A stretch of DNA of 64,000 nucleotides, from assembly GCA_022821685.1 (NCBI GenBank), contig JAJEDD010000040.1:1-64000 (forward strand). Reading direction: 5' to 3'. Source of the DNA: Acidimicrobiia bacterium (lineage in GTDB: Bacteria; Actinomycetota; Acidimicrobiia; Acidimicrobiales; Aldehydirespiratoraceae). The number at the start of each line of letters is the position of its first letter. Positions within the stretch are counted from its first letter, which is position 1. Under the pieces are notes generated by a model, which ran no database searches, had not been told where the DNA came from, and was given only the letters and a program-made list of their open reading frames with translations. This document shows, one piece after another, positions 1 through 7,182 of this stretch. The position numbers and the translations under genes were made by a program.

Positions 1-125
1 GTCACCTCCCCCAGGCGCAGAAGCGTCCTGTGGCCCACCTTCGAGCCGTCGCGCACCGACTCCACCAACGACAAGTACTCGTACACCTTGTCGCCCCTGC
101 GACGGCGGGTCGTCTTCACGAACAC
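1..125 (-). CDS. IS1634-family transposase, N-terminal fragment (runs off window)
   Basis: The reverse strand reads from a GTG at 125 into about 41 residues beginning VFVKTTRRRRGDKVYEYLS, followed by LVESVRDGSKVGHRTLLRLG. This basic start followed by YxYLSLVESVR and RTLLRLGE is the usual beginning of IS1634/IS4-superfamily DDE transposases, which cut and paste their own element. The frame stays open to the window edge, so only the N terminus is seen and the catalytic residues lie outside. It sits immediately 3' of a lipoprotein gene that stops abruptly at 161, which suggests the element inserted there. The family call rests on pattern memory of the N terminus. Confidence 0.65.
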   Translation of the reverse strand, partial: MFVKTTRRRRGDKVYEYLSLVESVRDGSKVGHRTLLRLGEV

Positions 126-160
126 AGCACCACAATAGCCCCCAACCAGCGCGCCGTCAA

Positions 161-182
161 CTATATGTCGCCCCTACATATC
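161..182. mobile_element. probable terminal end of the IS1634-type element
   Basis: Between the transposase start (125) and the truncated lipoprotein lies a short A+T-rich stretch with the small inverted repeat ATATGT / ACATAT (164-182). It differs in composition from the G+C-rich surroundings. The lipoprotein reading frame ends exactly here, at a TAG within the stretch. I infer this is the outer end of the element. The other end and the target-site duplication are outside the window, so the boundary is approximate. Confidence 0.4.
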
Positions 183-442
183 CCCGCCGAAACGCTGCCC
201 GGAGACACAAAACCCCACGTCAGAGGCCATCTGCTGTCACCAAACCCCCGCCAACCCGACAAATTCCGGTCAGGCGCAGGTTCCGGTTCCGGATCGGGCT
301 CCGGCGCCGGCTCAGGCGCGGCAGTGGTGGCCGGCGGCGCGGCGTCGTCGTCATCGTCGCCACAAGCCGCGGCGAGTACCGCGAACACTGCGAGCAGCGA
401 AACGATCAGCAGCCACTTGGGCCTCTTGCTATTGGTTGTCAT
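161..442 (-). pseudogene. truncated lipoprotein, probable ABC substrate-binding protein interrupted by IS
   Basis: The 93-codon frame starts at an ATG preceded by a strong ribosome site (GGGAGGGG). It encodes a lipoprotein signal (LLIVSLLAVFAVLAAAC, lipobox LAAAC), an acidic DDDDD patch and a Pro/Glu/Asp linker (PEPAPEPDPEPEPAP). Signal plus acidic or threonine-rich linker is how substrate-binding lipoproteins of this genome begin: the betaine-binding protein at 34757-35995 has the same plan (AVFALVAAACGDDDD). No ligand-binding domain follows. The frame ends at the edge of the IS-like sequence. The last 35 residues do not look like a binding protein and may already be junk. It is the third gene after the ROK regulator and the M20 peptidase (22-nt gap), so the intact operon probably included uptake of the peptidase's substrate. 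Confidence 0.6.
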
Positions 443-464
443 GGCCCCTCCCTATGGGTCCGGT

Positions 465-1715
465 TTATCGATCTTGGGCGCCGCACCACCCGGCGACGAA
501 ATGGGCGAGGGTGCGGGTGGCCGCCACCAGCTCATCGATGGCGAGCCGCTCGAACGGGGTGTGGCAGTTGGAGATGTCGCCCGGCGCGAAGTACACGCCG
601 GGGATCCCCAAGGTTCGCAGGAACGGCTTCTCCGACCAGTACGGCGCCCCCTCGATGCGGGCGGTCTCCCCGGTCACTGCCTCGATCGACTGTGCCAGCG
701 CGGCCACTCCCGGCTGGTCGGCAGCCACCTCGTCGGGTGTGCCACCGAGCCGGTGGTCACGGGGCGCGCTGAACTCGACCGCGCACTCGACGCCGTTGTC
801 GGACGCGACCTCGGCCGCGATGGACTCGATGCTCTCGGCCGCGGCATCGAGACTCTCGGTCGGCAGGATCTTGCGGATCAGCGACAGCTCGAAGCGGCCC
901 GGCACCGCGATGTTGCCTCCCGATGTCACCGACGTGACCAGCAGGAAGGCCTCGCCCAACAGCTCATGGGCCGGGACCGACGCCCGCAGCGCGTCGGAGT
1001 GCTCCCACAGCCGGTCGAGCAGGCAGTGCCCGGCTCGCAGGGCGTCGACGCCGAGTTCGGGGCGCCCGAAGTAGGCGGACACCCCCGTATAGGTGATGTC
1101 GGCGATGAGGAAGCCCATCTGCGCGGTGTAGATGGCCGAGGTGGTCGGCTCGGTGTAGATCGCGAAGTCCGCGTCGGGCCGCGGCCCGGCCCGGCCCTCC
1201 ACCGACGCCCGGATACCGGCCGAGACGCCGCTGCCGGGCTGGCCCGACTCCTCGTCGCACACGAACAGGGTCGACACCCTTCCGGCGGGCCGGAGCCCGG
1301 CGCGGCGGAAGGCCCGGACCGCCTCGATGATGGCGCAGATGCCGGCCTTCTGGTCGGCGACTCCCCGGCCCCATAGCTCGCCGTCGATCACGTGGGCGCC
1401 GAAGGGATCCTCCCGGTCGGTTCCCGCCCAGTGCTGGGACCAGTCTTCGACGGCCACCGTGTCGAGGTGCCCAGCCAGCAGCAGCGACCTTCCTGCGCCG
1501 TCCCCGGCCGTTCCGCAGACATTGGGCCGGCCCGGCTCGCACTCGAAGAGCTCGGCCGAGTCGAATGCGCCCGATTCGGTCATCCGGCGCCGGGCCCACC
1601 GCGCCAACTCCTCCTCATCTCCGGTGACGCTCGGAATGCGAGCCGCCTCCCGGACAAGCCCGACAACCGCCTCGCCGTCGACCGCGGCCGCGACCCGTGC
1701 GGCGGCACTCGTCAC
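465..1715 (-). CDS. M20 family metallopeptidase (ArgE/DapE/ACY1 type)
   Basis: This 416-residue protein is a zinc-dependent amidohydrolase of the M20 family, which removes acyl or amino-acid groups from small peptides or N-acyl amino acids. Visible motifs in order are LLLAGHLDTV (metal His plus catalytic Asp), GRGVADQKAG (bridging Asp), CDEESGQ (catalytic Glu pair) and, in the C-terminal lobe, IYTEPTTSAIYTAQMG. The length is normal for the family. The start is the GTG at 1715, whose GTGA overlaps the stop of the ROK gene. Longer open sequence upstream in this frame lies inside the ROK gene and is rejected. It is translationally coupled to the regulator, and a truncated binding lipoprotein follows. 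The exact substrate cannot be told; succinyl-diaminopimelate or acetylornithine are alternatives to a scavenged peptide. Confidence 0.85.
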   Translation of the reverse strand: MTSAAARVAAAVDGEAVVGLVREAARIPSVTGDEEELARWARRRMTESGAFDSAELFECEPGRPNVCGTAGDGAGRSLLLAGHLDTVAVEDWSQHWAGTDREDPFGAHVIDGELWGRGVADQKAGICAIIEAVRAFRRAGLRPAGRVSTLFVCDEESGQPGSGVSAGIRASVEGRAGPRPDADFAIYTEPTTSAIYTAQMGFLIADITYTGVSAYFGRPELGVDALRAGHCLLDRLWEHSDALRASVPAHELLGEAFLLVTSVTSGGNIAVPGRFELSLIRKILPTESLDAAAESIESIAAEVASDNGVECAVEFSAPRDHRLGGTPDEVAADQPGVAALAQSIEAVTGETARIEGAPYWSEKPFLRTLGIPGVYFAPGDISNCHTPFERLAIDELVAATRTLAHFVAGWCGAQDR

Positions 1716-2899
1716 TGGTCTCTCAGGATCTCGGGCACAAGGGACTCGTGGATGAAGCGCAACGACATAGACACCGCGCCCACCAGAGCCGCTCGCCTGC
1801 CGAGTGTGGAGGCAGCCAGCTCCGGCGGCGCGGCCACGAGGCTTTCCAAGCGGTCCCGAACGGCATCCACGAACACGGGGTTGGCTCCGACGCCGCCGCC
1901 GAAGACGACCCGGATCGGGTCGGCAATCAGGCACAGGTGCGACACGGCGAGAGCCATCGCGGCGGCCACCTGGTCGAGGACGACCGCGGCGGCAGGGTCG
2001 CTCGCGGCCGCGGCCGAGAGTATCTCGGGAACGTCGGCGCTGGGGTCGAGCCCCGAGCGATGGCCATCCTCGATGGCCCGACCGAAGCGCTTGCGAATCG
2101 ACGGGGCGGAGGCCACATCCTCAAGGGTCACTGGCACCTCGCTTGAATAGGGCGGCGACAGCAGCAGAGAGCCCAGCTCGCCCGCCGATCCAGTGCCGCC
2201 CCGATAGAGCTCGCCGCCGACCACCATTCCCAGGCCGACGCCTGTGCCCACAGAGATGGCAGCGAAGTCGCCGTCGGCTGGCTCGTCACCCATCCGGGTC
2301 AGCTCGCCGAGGGCGGCCAGGTTGACGTCGTTCTCGACGTGGATGCGGGCGTCGAACCTCTCGCAGAGGTAGGCGCCCAGGCCCAGGTTGCCGAATCCGG
2401 GGAGGTTGAGCGCCTGCTCGACGCGGTCACGCTCGGGCCGGTAGATCCCTGGCACGCCGACGCACATCGCGTGGCATTCGCCGTCGATGTCACGCAGCAT
2501 CTGCTCGGCGGCGCCGGTGAGGCCCTCCAACGCAGCCCGGGCATCGGGGCCGGTGGCGAGCTCGCGCTCAGCAATCAGGTTGCCGAACAGGTCAGACAGT
2601 CCCACGAGGATCTTGGTCGCGCCGATGTCGGCCACCACCGAGTGGCGAGCGGTGGGAACCAGTTCGTACAGCGCGGCCGGACGGCCGATCGATCCCGATC
2701 TGGGCCTCTCGTCGGAGACACGCACCAGGCCCGCCGATTCCATGTCGGCAATGAGCGCCGACACGGTGGGCTTGGAGAGCCCAGTGGCCCTGGCGATGCC
2801 GGCCCGCGAGATCCGGTCCGGGTGAGCCGAGAACAGAGAATCGACTATCCGCTGCCCGTTGAGTAGCCTCAGAACGCCCGAGCCGGACCCCTCACCCAT
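1712..2899 (-). CDS. ROK family transcriptional regulator (NagC/XylR type)
   Basis: This 395-residue protein has an N-terminal winged helix (about 15-75, with ARATGLSKPTVSALIADMESAGL as the helix-turn-helix region) fused to a ROK sugar-kinase fold. The actin-like ATPase features are VADIGATKILVG (phosphate 1), ENDVNLAALGE and ISVGTGVGLG (phosphate 2). The cysteine zinc site typical of ROK proteins (CxCGxxGC) is missing; in its place is GSLLLSPPYSSEVP, so this member may not bind zinc. ROK regulators repress genes for sugar or amino-sugar use until a ligand is bound. It heads an operon with the M20 peptidase and a lipoprotein. A near-palindrome overlaps its own promoter, which suggests autoregulation. 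Confidence 0.88.
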   Translation of the reverse strand: MGEGSGSGVLRLLNGQRIVDSLFSAHPDRISRAGIARATGLSKPTVSALIADMESAGLVRVSDERPRSGSIGRPAALYELVPTARHSVVADIGATKILVGLSDLFGNLIAERELATGPDARAALEGLTGAAEQMLRDIDGECHAMCVGVPGIYRPERDRVEQALNLPGFGNLGLGAYLCERFDARIHVENDVNLAALGELTRMGDEPADGDFAAISVGTGVGLGMVVGGELYRGGTGSAGELGSLLLSPPYSSEVPVTLEDVASAPSIRKRFGRAIEDGHRSGLDPSADVPEILSAAAASDPAAAVVLDQVAAAMALAVSHLCLIADPIRVVFGGGVGANPVFVDAVRDRLESLVAAPPELAASTLGRRAALVGAVSMSLRFIHESLVPEILRDQ

Positions 2900-2906
2900 A
2901 TTGTTA

Positions 2907-2937
2907 GTAACATTACCTTACAAATGTACCCTGTCAA
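2907..2937 (-). promoter_or_regulatory. promoter of the ROK operon with overlapping palindromic operator
   Basis: On the reverse strand TTGACA (2937-2932) is followed after 16 nt by TAATGT (2915-2910), a good sigma-70-like promoter. The inverted repeat GTAA-2 nt-TTAC (2916-2907) covers the -10 element, where a repressor would block transcription. The start codon lies only 10 nt beyond the -10 hexamer, so the transcript is probably leaderless or nearly so. The regulator-site pairing is inferred from position. Confidence 0.55.
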
Positions 2938-2972
2938 GCCAGCCCCGGTCTCGACGAGCGGGCAGCAGGAAC

Positions 2973-3008
2973 CCGGCTACTTCAAATCCGGATTCTTGAA
3001 ATAGCCGG
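2973..3008 (-). terminator. hairpin terminator downstream of mscS
   Basis: A 13-bp stem with one mismatch (2973-2985 pairing with 2996-3008) encloses a 10-nt loop. It lies 25 nt past the stop of the MscS gene and before the divergently positioned ROK promoter. There is no T-run, which is common for terminators in high-GC actinomycetes. Confidence 0.55.
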
Positions 3009-3032
3009 ACAGGGATTAGAGGCCGCGGGCGG

Positions 3033-4142
3033 TTAGCGGCCCTCTTCGAAGTCGTCTTCGGGCCTGGGGGCGTGCTGCTCGGCGTGGAGGGCCCGGAAGG
3101 CTTCCAGCTCGTCCTCCGACAGGGTGGCGGCGCCGTGTTCGCTGTCGTCGCGCAGCCATGTCGTCTGCTGCGGGAACGGGATCTCAATACCGGCCGCGTC
3201 GAAGGCCTCCTTGAGGCGCAGGCGGATCTCGCGCTCCACCGACCACTGCATCGACGGCTCGGTCTTGACCGCCAGCCGCAGACCGATCCCCGACGCGCCC
3301 AGGCTCTGGATGCCGAACACCGTCGGCGGCTCCGACAGCTCGTCGCCGCCCCACTCGGGGTCGTTCCACAAGTCATTGGCCACCTGCTGCATGACCCCCA
3401 TCGCCACCCGGACGTCGGTGTCGTAGGCCACCTCGACATCCACCAGCGCCTTCGACCAGAGCTGCGAATAATTGGCCACCCTGGCGATCTCGCCGTTGGG
3501 GACGTGCCACACCGTGCCCCGGATGTCGCGCAGGGTGGTGGACCGCAGCGACACCTCCTCGACGGTGCCGGAGGCATAGCCCACATCGACCCAGTCGCCC
3601 ACCCCGTAATGGTCCTCGATCAGCATGAACAGGCCCGACAGGAAATCCTTCACGATCGACTGGGCGCCGAAGCCCAGCGCCACGCCGCCGATGCCCGCGC
3701 CCGCGATCAGCGGGCCCAGGTTCACGCCGATCTCGCCCAGGATGATCAGCGCGGTGAACCCCCACACCATGGCCACCACCACGCTGCGCAGCACATGGCC
3801 CAGGGTTTCGGCTCGTGCCTCGGCCCGAGAGCGCTCAGCCTCGTCGATCAGGGCCCGGCCGGGGCCGCGCTCGCGCAGCTTCTGCAGGCGGGCGCTGCCC
3901 GGCGTGGCCGCGATCCGCTTGGTGAATCGCACGATGGCCCGCTTGGCGATGCGGGCCACGAGCCAGGCCACGAACAGTATGAGCGCGATGCGGATGGGCC
4001 GGTCGAGAAGCCAGTCGGCCGCGGTGGCCCAGCCGTCGCTGCCGGTCCAGTCGTAGACCCGCTCGCACACGAAGCCGCGGTTCGACTCGCCGCAGGCGTC
4101 GGCCAATCCCTGATCGGTGGATGCTTGAGCGAAAATGAGCAT
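3033..4142 (-). CDS. mscS: MscS family mechanosensitive ion channel
   Basis: This 369-residue membrane protein opens under membrane tension to release solutes after osmotic downshock. A hydrophobic helix near residues 50-70 (IALILFVAWLVARI) precedes a basic/acidic helical stretch. Then come two membrane helices, with the conserved pore helix rich in Gly/Ala (GPLIAGAGIGGVALGFGAQS), and the beta domain (DHYGVGDWVDVG, GTVEEVSLRSTTLRD, HVPNG) that defines MscS. A cytoplasmic alpha/beta domain and an acidic tail (RPEDDFEEGR) end it. The ATG at 4142 was chosen; an in-frame GTG lies 6 nt upstream. It appears to be a single-gene unit with its own terminator. Confidence 0.88.
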   Translation of the reverse strand: MLIFAQASTDQGLADACGESNRGFVCERVYDWTGSDGWATAADWLLDRPIRIALILFVAWLVARIAKRAIVRFTKRIAATPGSARLQKLRERGPGRALIDEAERSRAEARAETLGHVLRSVVVAMVWGFTALIILGEIGVNLGPLIAGAGIGGVALGFGAQSIVKDFLSGLFMLIEDHYGVGDWVDVGYASGTVEEVSLRSTTLRDIRGTVWHVPNGEIARVANYSQLWSKALVDVEVAYDTDVRVAMGVMQQVANDLWNDPEWGGDELSEPPTVFGIQSLGASGIGLRLAVKTEPSMQWSVEREIRLRLKEAFDAAGIEIPFPQQTTWLRDDSEHGAATLSEDELEAFRALHAEQHAPRPEDDFEEGR

Positions 4143-4155
4143 CGCCACACCCTAG

Positions 4156-4221
4156 AGGCCGAGCGGACCCAGGCGGCTCACGAGCGGGTACCGCAGGACG
4201 ACCGCCAGGCCGAGCGGACCC
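4156..4221. repeat. 15-bp direct repeat upstream of modA
   Basis: The sequence AGGCCGAGCGGACCC occurs at 4156-4170 and again at 4207-4221 in the 120-bp gap between the mscS start and modA. The reverse complement of its core (CGCTCGGCCT) is also the end of the dispersed repeats at 25125-25138 and 36225-36238, so these may be fragments of one repeat family. Confidence 0.4.
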
Positions 4222-4262
4222 GCTCCGTGCTGGACGGGCGGCGTCGGTAGATTCGTCCCTCT

Positions 4263-5009
4263 ATGGCGACGGGCAGCATCACCCGGCTGCGGGCGGTAGC
4301 CGCCGCCGGCGCCGCAGTGTCGATGGTCGCCGCCGGCTGCGCGACCGCGGCCGACGACGGTGCCGTAGTGGTGATGGCCGCCTCGTCGCTCACCGATGTG
4401 ATGGAGACCGTGTTCGAGGACCGCCACCGCGCCACCGCGGTGATGGCGGGCAGCGCCACCCTGGTGGCCCAGCTCGCGGCCGGCGCCGCGGCCGACATTC
4501 TGATCACCGCCGATGCCGCCACCATGGACCGGGCCACCGCCGACGGCTCGGTGCGGGGGACGCCCGCGGTGATCGCCACCAACGCGCTCGTGCTGGCTGC
4601 CGCTCCCGGCAATCCGGGCCGCGTCACTGCACTGGCCGACCTGGCCCGCCCCGACCTGCTGGTCGGGCTGTGCTCGGCCGACGTGCCGTGCGGGGCGCTG
4701 GCCCGACAGGCGCTGCAGGCAGCTCAGGTTGCGCCGTCGGTAGACACGCTGGAGCTGAGCGTGCGCGCCCTGGCCACCAAGCTCGCGCTGGGAGAGCTCG
4801 ACGCGGGGCTCGTCTACGCCACCGACGCCGCCGCGGCCCACCTCGGTGTGGTGGACGCCCCCGAGCTGGATGGTCACGCCAACCGCTACTACATCGCCTC
4901 GGTGTCGGCCGAGCCCGCGCCGGCGGTTCAAGCCGTGATCGACGACTTTACCGACCCCGGCGGCATCGGCGCCACCACCCTCCAAGCCCACGGATTCGGG
5001 CCGCCGTGA
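4263..5009 (+). CDS. modA: molybdate ABC transporter substrate-binding protein
   Basis: This 248-residue periplasmic lipoprotein captures molybdate (or tungstate) and delivers it to ModB. It begins with a lipoprotein signal (AAGAAVSMVAAGC). ModA-type motifs follow: VMAASSLTDVMETVF, GSATLVAQLAAGAAADILITAD, ALADLARPDLLVGLC and, near the end, LGELDAGLVYATDA. The Ser residues of ASSL and GSA match the oxyanion-binding serines of the family. It is the first gene of modABC. A TAGATT -10-like sequence sits about 10 nt before the ATG and no ribosome site is visible, so the message may be leaderless. Its 3' end is duplicated about 110 bp downstream (see the mini-ORF at 5006-5119). Confidence 0.9.
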   Translation: MATGSITRLRAVAAAGAAVSMVAAGCATAADDGAVVVMAASSLTDVMETVFEDRHRATAVMAGSATLVAQLAAGAAADILITADAATMDRATADGSVRGTPAVIATNALVLAAAPGNPGRVTALADLARPDLLVGLCSADVPCGALARQALQAAQVAPSVDTLELSVRALATKLALGELDAGLVYATDAAAAHLGVVDAPELDGHANRYYIASVSAEPAPAVQAVIDDFTDPGGIGATTLQAHGFGPP

Positions 5010-5119
5010 ACACTTGCGTGCCGCCCACCCCGCACACCCCCGGCATCAGAGTGCCCGCACTCGTGCCGCGGTGCGCGATCGCCACGGGCTCGCAAGCGCC
5101 CGGATTCGAGGCGCGATGA
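5006..5119 (+). CDS. 37-residue linker mini-ORF between modA and modB
   Basis: A GTG at 5006 overlaps the modA stop (GTGA) and the frame's TGA overlaps the modB ATG (ATGA), so this short frame would couple translation of its neighbours. It did not arise as an ordinary gene: the last 30 or so bases of modA (4984-5015) recur at 5094-5125 with about three quarters identity, so the junction was duplicated. The Pro-rich product (VPPTPHTPG) has no recognisable domain. Whether it is translated is unknown. Two similar cases occur in the PTS operon. Confidence 0.4.
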   Translation: MNTCVPPTPHTPGIRVPALVPRCAIATGSQAPGFEAR

Positions 5120-5916
5120 GCGCTTCTACCGGTGTTGGGGCCGGGCGGATGCCGGCGGCGGTGACCTGGGTGGGGTTCGCCGCGCTCGGCCTGTTGGTGC
5201 TGCCCGTCGTCGGGCTGCTGCAGCGGGCGCCGTGGTCGGCGCTGCCGTCGATCCTGGGCGAGTCGGAGGTGCTCGAGGCGCTGCGGGTCTCGCTGATCGT
5301 GAGCTTGGCCGCCACCGCGGTGTGCCTGGTGCTGGGCCTGCCGCTGGCCTTGGTGCTGGCCCGCCGGAGGCTGCGATTCCCCCGGATGGCGCGGGCGGTG
5401 GTGATGCTGCCCATGGTGCTGCCGCCGGTGGTGGCCGGCACCGCCCTGCTGTTTGCGCTGGGCCGGCGGGGCCTGGTGGGCCAGTGGCTCGAGGCGTGGT
5501 TCGGGGTGAGCCTGCCGTTCACTGTGGCCGGGGCGGTGGTGGCCGCCGCCTTCGTGGCCCTCCCCTTCTTCGTGGTGACCGTCGAGGCCGCCCTGCGCCA
5601 GGCTGGCGACGACCTCGATGAGGCGGCGGCCACTCTCGGCGCCGGTGCCTGGGCCACCCTTGTGCACGTCACGCTGCCCACCATCCGGCCCGCGCTGGCC
5701 GCCGGCACTGCGCTGGCCTGGGCCCGGGCCCTGGGCGAGTTCGGGGCCACCCTCACCTTCGCGGGCAACTTCCCCGGCCGCACCCGAACCCTGCCGCTGG
5801 AGACCTACCTCGCCCTGGAGCGCAACCCGGAGGCCGCGGTAGCTATAAGCCTGGTGCTGATGGCGGTGGCGCTAGCCGTGCTGATCACCCTGAGAGACCG
5901 CTGGATGCCGCGATGA
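5116..5916 (+). CDS. modB: molybdate ABC transporter permease
   Basis: This 266-residue inner-membrane channel subunit moves molybdate from ModA into the cell. It has about five to six hydrophobic segments and the MetI-type loop that contacts the ATPase (DDLDEAAATLGAGAWATLVHVTLP, the EAA motif, around residues 170-195), followed by ARALGEFGATLTFAG, which is characteristic of ModB/CysT permeases. The ATG at 5116 was chosen because the preceding 34 codons belong to the duplicated junction and read as low-complexity. It overlaps modC by ATGA. Confidence 0.9.
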   Translation: MSASTGVGAGRMPAAVTWVGFAALGLLVLPVVGLLQRAPWSALPSILGESEVLEALRVSLIVSLAATAVCLVLGLPLALVLARRRLRFPRMARAVVMLPMVLPPVVAGTALLFALGRRGLVGQWLEAWFGVSLPFTVAGAVVAAAFVALPFFVVTVEAALRQAGDDLDEAAATLGAGAWATLVHVTLPTIRPALAAGTALAWARALGEFGATLTFAGNFPGRTRTLPLETYLALERNPEAAVAISLVLMAVALAVLITLRDRWMPR

Positions 5917-6956
5917 CGGTCTCCTTCGACGGCCGGGTGGCCCGTGAGGGCTGGGCGCTGCAAGCAGACGGCCTCGACATCGACGAGGGCGTGACCGCGG
6001 TGATCGGCGCCAACGGCGCTGGCAAGACCACGCTGGGCCGGGCCGTGGCCGGGTTGGACCGGCTGCAAGCCGGCCGCTTGGTGATCGCCGGCTCGGTCGC
6101 CGACGACCCGGCCGCGGGCGTGTTCGTGCCCGCCCACCGACGCCGGGTGGGCATGGTGTTCCAGGACCACCGACTCTTCGGCCACCTGCGAGTGATCGAC
6201 AACGCGGCCTTCGGGCTGCGCCGGGCCGGAGCCAACCGCACAGACGCCCGCCGGCAGGCCGCCGCCCTGCTCGAACGGGTCGGCGTGGACTCCTCGGCGT
6301 GGTCGAGGCGACCGGCCGCGCTGTCGGGAGGTCAGCGCCAGCGAGTGGCCGTGGCCCGGGCCCTGGCCCCCCAGCCCGATGTGCTCATAGTGGACGAGCC
6401 GCTGGCCTCGGTGGACTCGGCGGGCCGGACCCGGCTGCGCTCGCTGCTGGCCGAGTCGCCGGCCCGCCATGTGATCCTCATCACCCACGACCCGGTGGAC
6501 GTGGCCACCCTGGCCCACACCGTGGTGGTCCTCGACGACGGCACTGTGGTCAGTCGGGGCTCGACCGCCGCGGTGGCGGCTGCTCCGGGCTGCGAATGGG
6601 CGGGCCGGTTCCTGGGCGCCAACGTGGTAGCGGGCCAGGCTCGGGGCACCGAGGTGGCCACCGAGGGCGGTCTGGTGCTCACCGTGGCCGAGGAGGCGGC
6701 TGGCCCGGTGTACGTCACCTTCGGCGCCCAGGCCGTCACCCTGCACCGCGACCGGCCCGCAGGCAGCGCCCGCAACGCCTGGCAGGCCGAAGTGCAGAGA
6801 GTCGACATCGACGGGGAGCGGGCCCGGATCCACCTCACAGGACCGCTGGAGGTTCGGGCCGACGTGACCCGCCGCTCCGCCGACGAGCTTCGCCTGCACC
6901 CCGGCCTAGGGGTCTGGGCCTCCCTCAAAGCCACCGAGCTCAGCGTCGTGACGTGA
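5913..6956 (+). CDS. modC: molybdate ABC transporter ATP-binding protein with C-terminal TOBE domain
   Basis: This 347-residue protein powers molybdate uptake. Walker A is GANGAGKTT (about residue 31), the Q-loop is MVFQDHRLFGHL, the signature is LSGGQRQRVAVARAL, Walker B is VLIVDEPLASVD and the switch His is ILITHDP. The last 100 residues form a TOBE-like oxyanion-sensing domain (AEVQRVDIDGERARIHLTG). It overlaps modB by 4 bp, completing the operon. Molybdenum uptake implies molybdopterin enzymes elsewhere in the genome. Confidence 0.92.
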   Translation: MTVSFDGRVAREGWALQADGLDIDEGVTAVIGANGAGKTTLGRAVAGLDRLQAGRLVIAGSVADDPAAGVFVPAHRRRVGMVFQDHRLFGHLRVIDNAAFGLRRAGANRTDARRQAAALLERVGVDSSAWSRRPAALSGGQRQRVAVARALAPQPDVLIVDEPLASVDSAGRTRLRSLLAESPARHVILITHDPVDVATLAHTVVVLDDGTVVSRGSTAAVAAAPGCEWAGRFLGANVVAGQARGTEVATEGGLVLTVAEEAAGPVYVTFGAQAVTLHRDRPAGSARNAWQAEVQRVDIDGERARIHLTGPLEVRADVTRRSADELRLHPGLGVWASLKATELSVVT

Positions 6957-7182
6957 CCTGAACCCAACCGACCAGGCTGCTTCATTCGGGCTCAACAGGT
7001 GCCACAGCTGTGTCGGCGCGGGCGGTGGCGGTGATGCGCACCTCCTCCCCCCGGTAGTGCGCACCACCGCCCCGCTGGGTGACCGGAATGCCCACGCGGC
7101 TCCGGTCAAGGAAGGGAATCCCAAGCCATACTCGCGCAATCGTGGGCGCGCCGACAAGCCGAGCGCCCCACCGATGGGCTGA
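6957..7182 (-). other. intergenic stretch with an unstarted reading frame after the S9 peptidase stop
   Basis: Between the convergent modC and S9 peptidase genes, the peptidase frame is open again from just after its TAG (7183) to a TGA at 6982. It reads like protein (LGIPFLDRSRVGIPVTQRGG, then AHYRGEEVRITATARAD). It has no plausible start except an internal GTG. It could be a read-through tail or the remnant of another gene's C terminus. I recognise no family and saw no other feature here. Confidence 0.25.
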
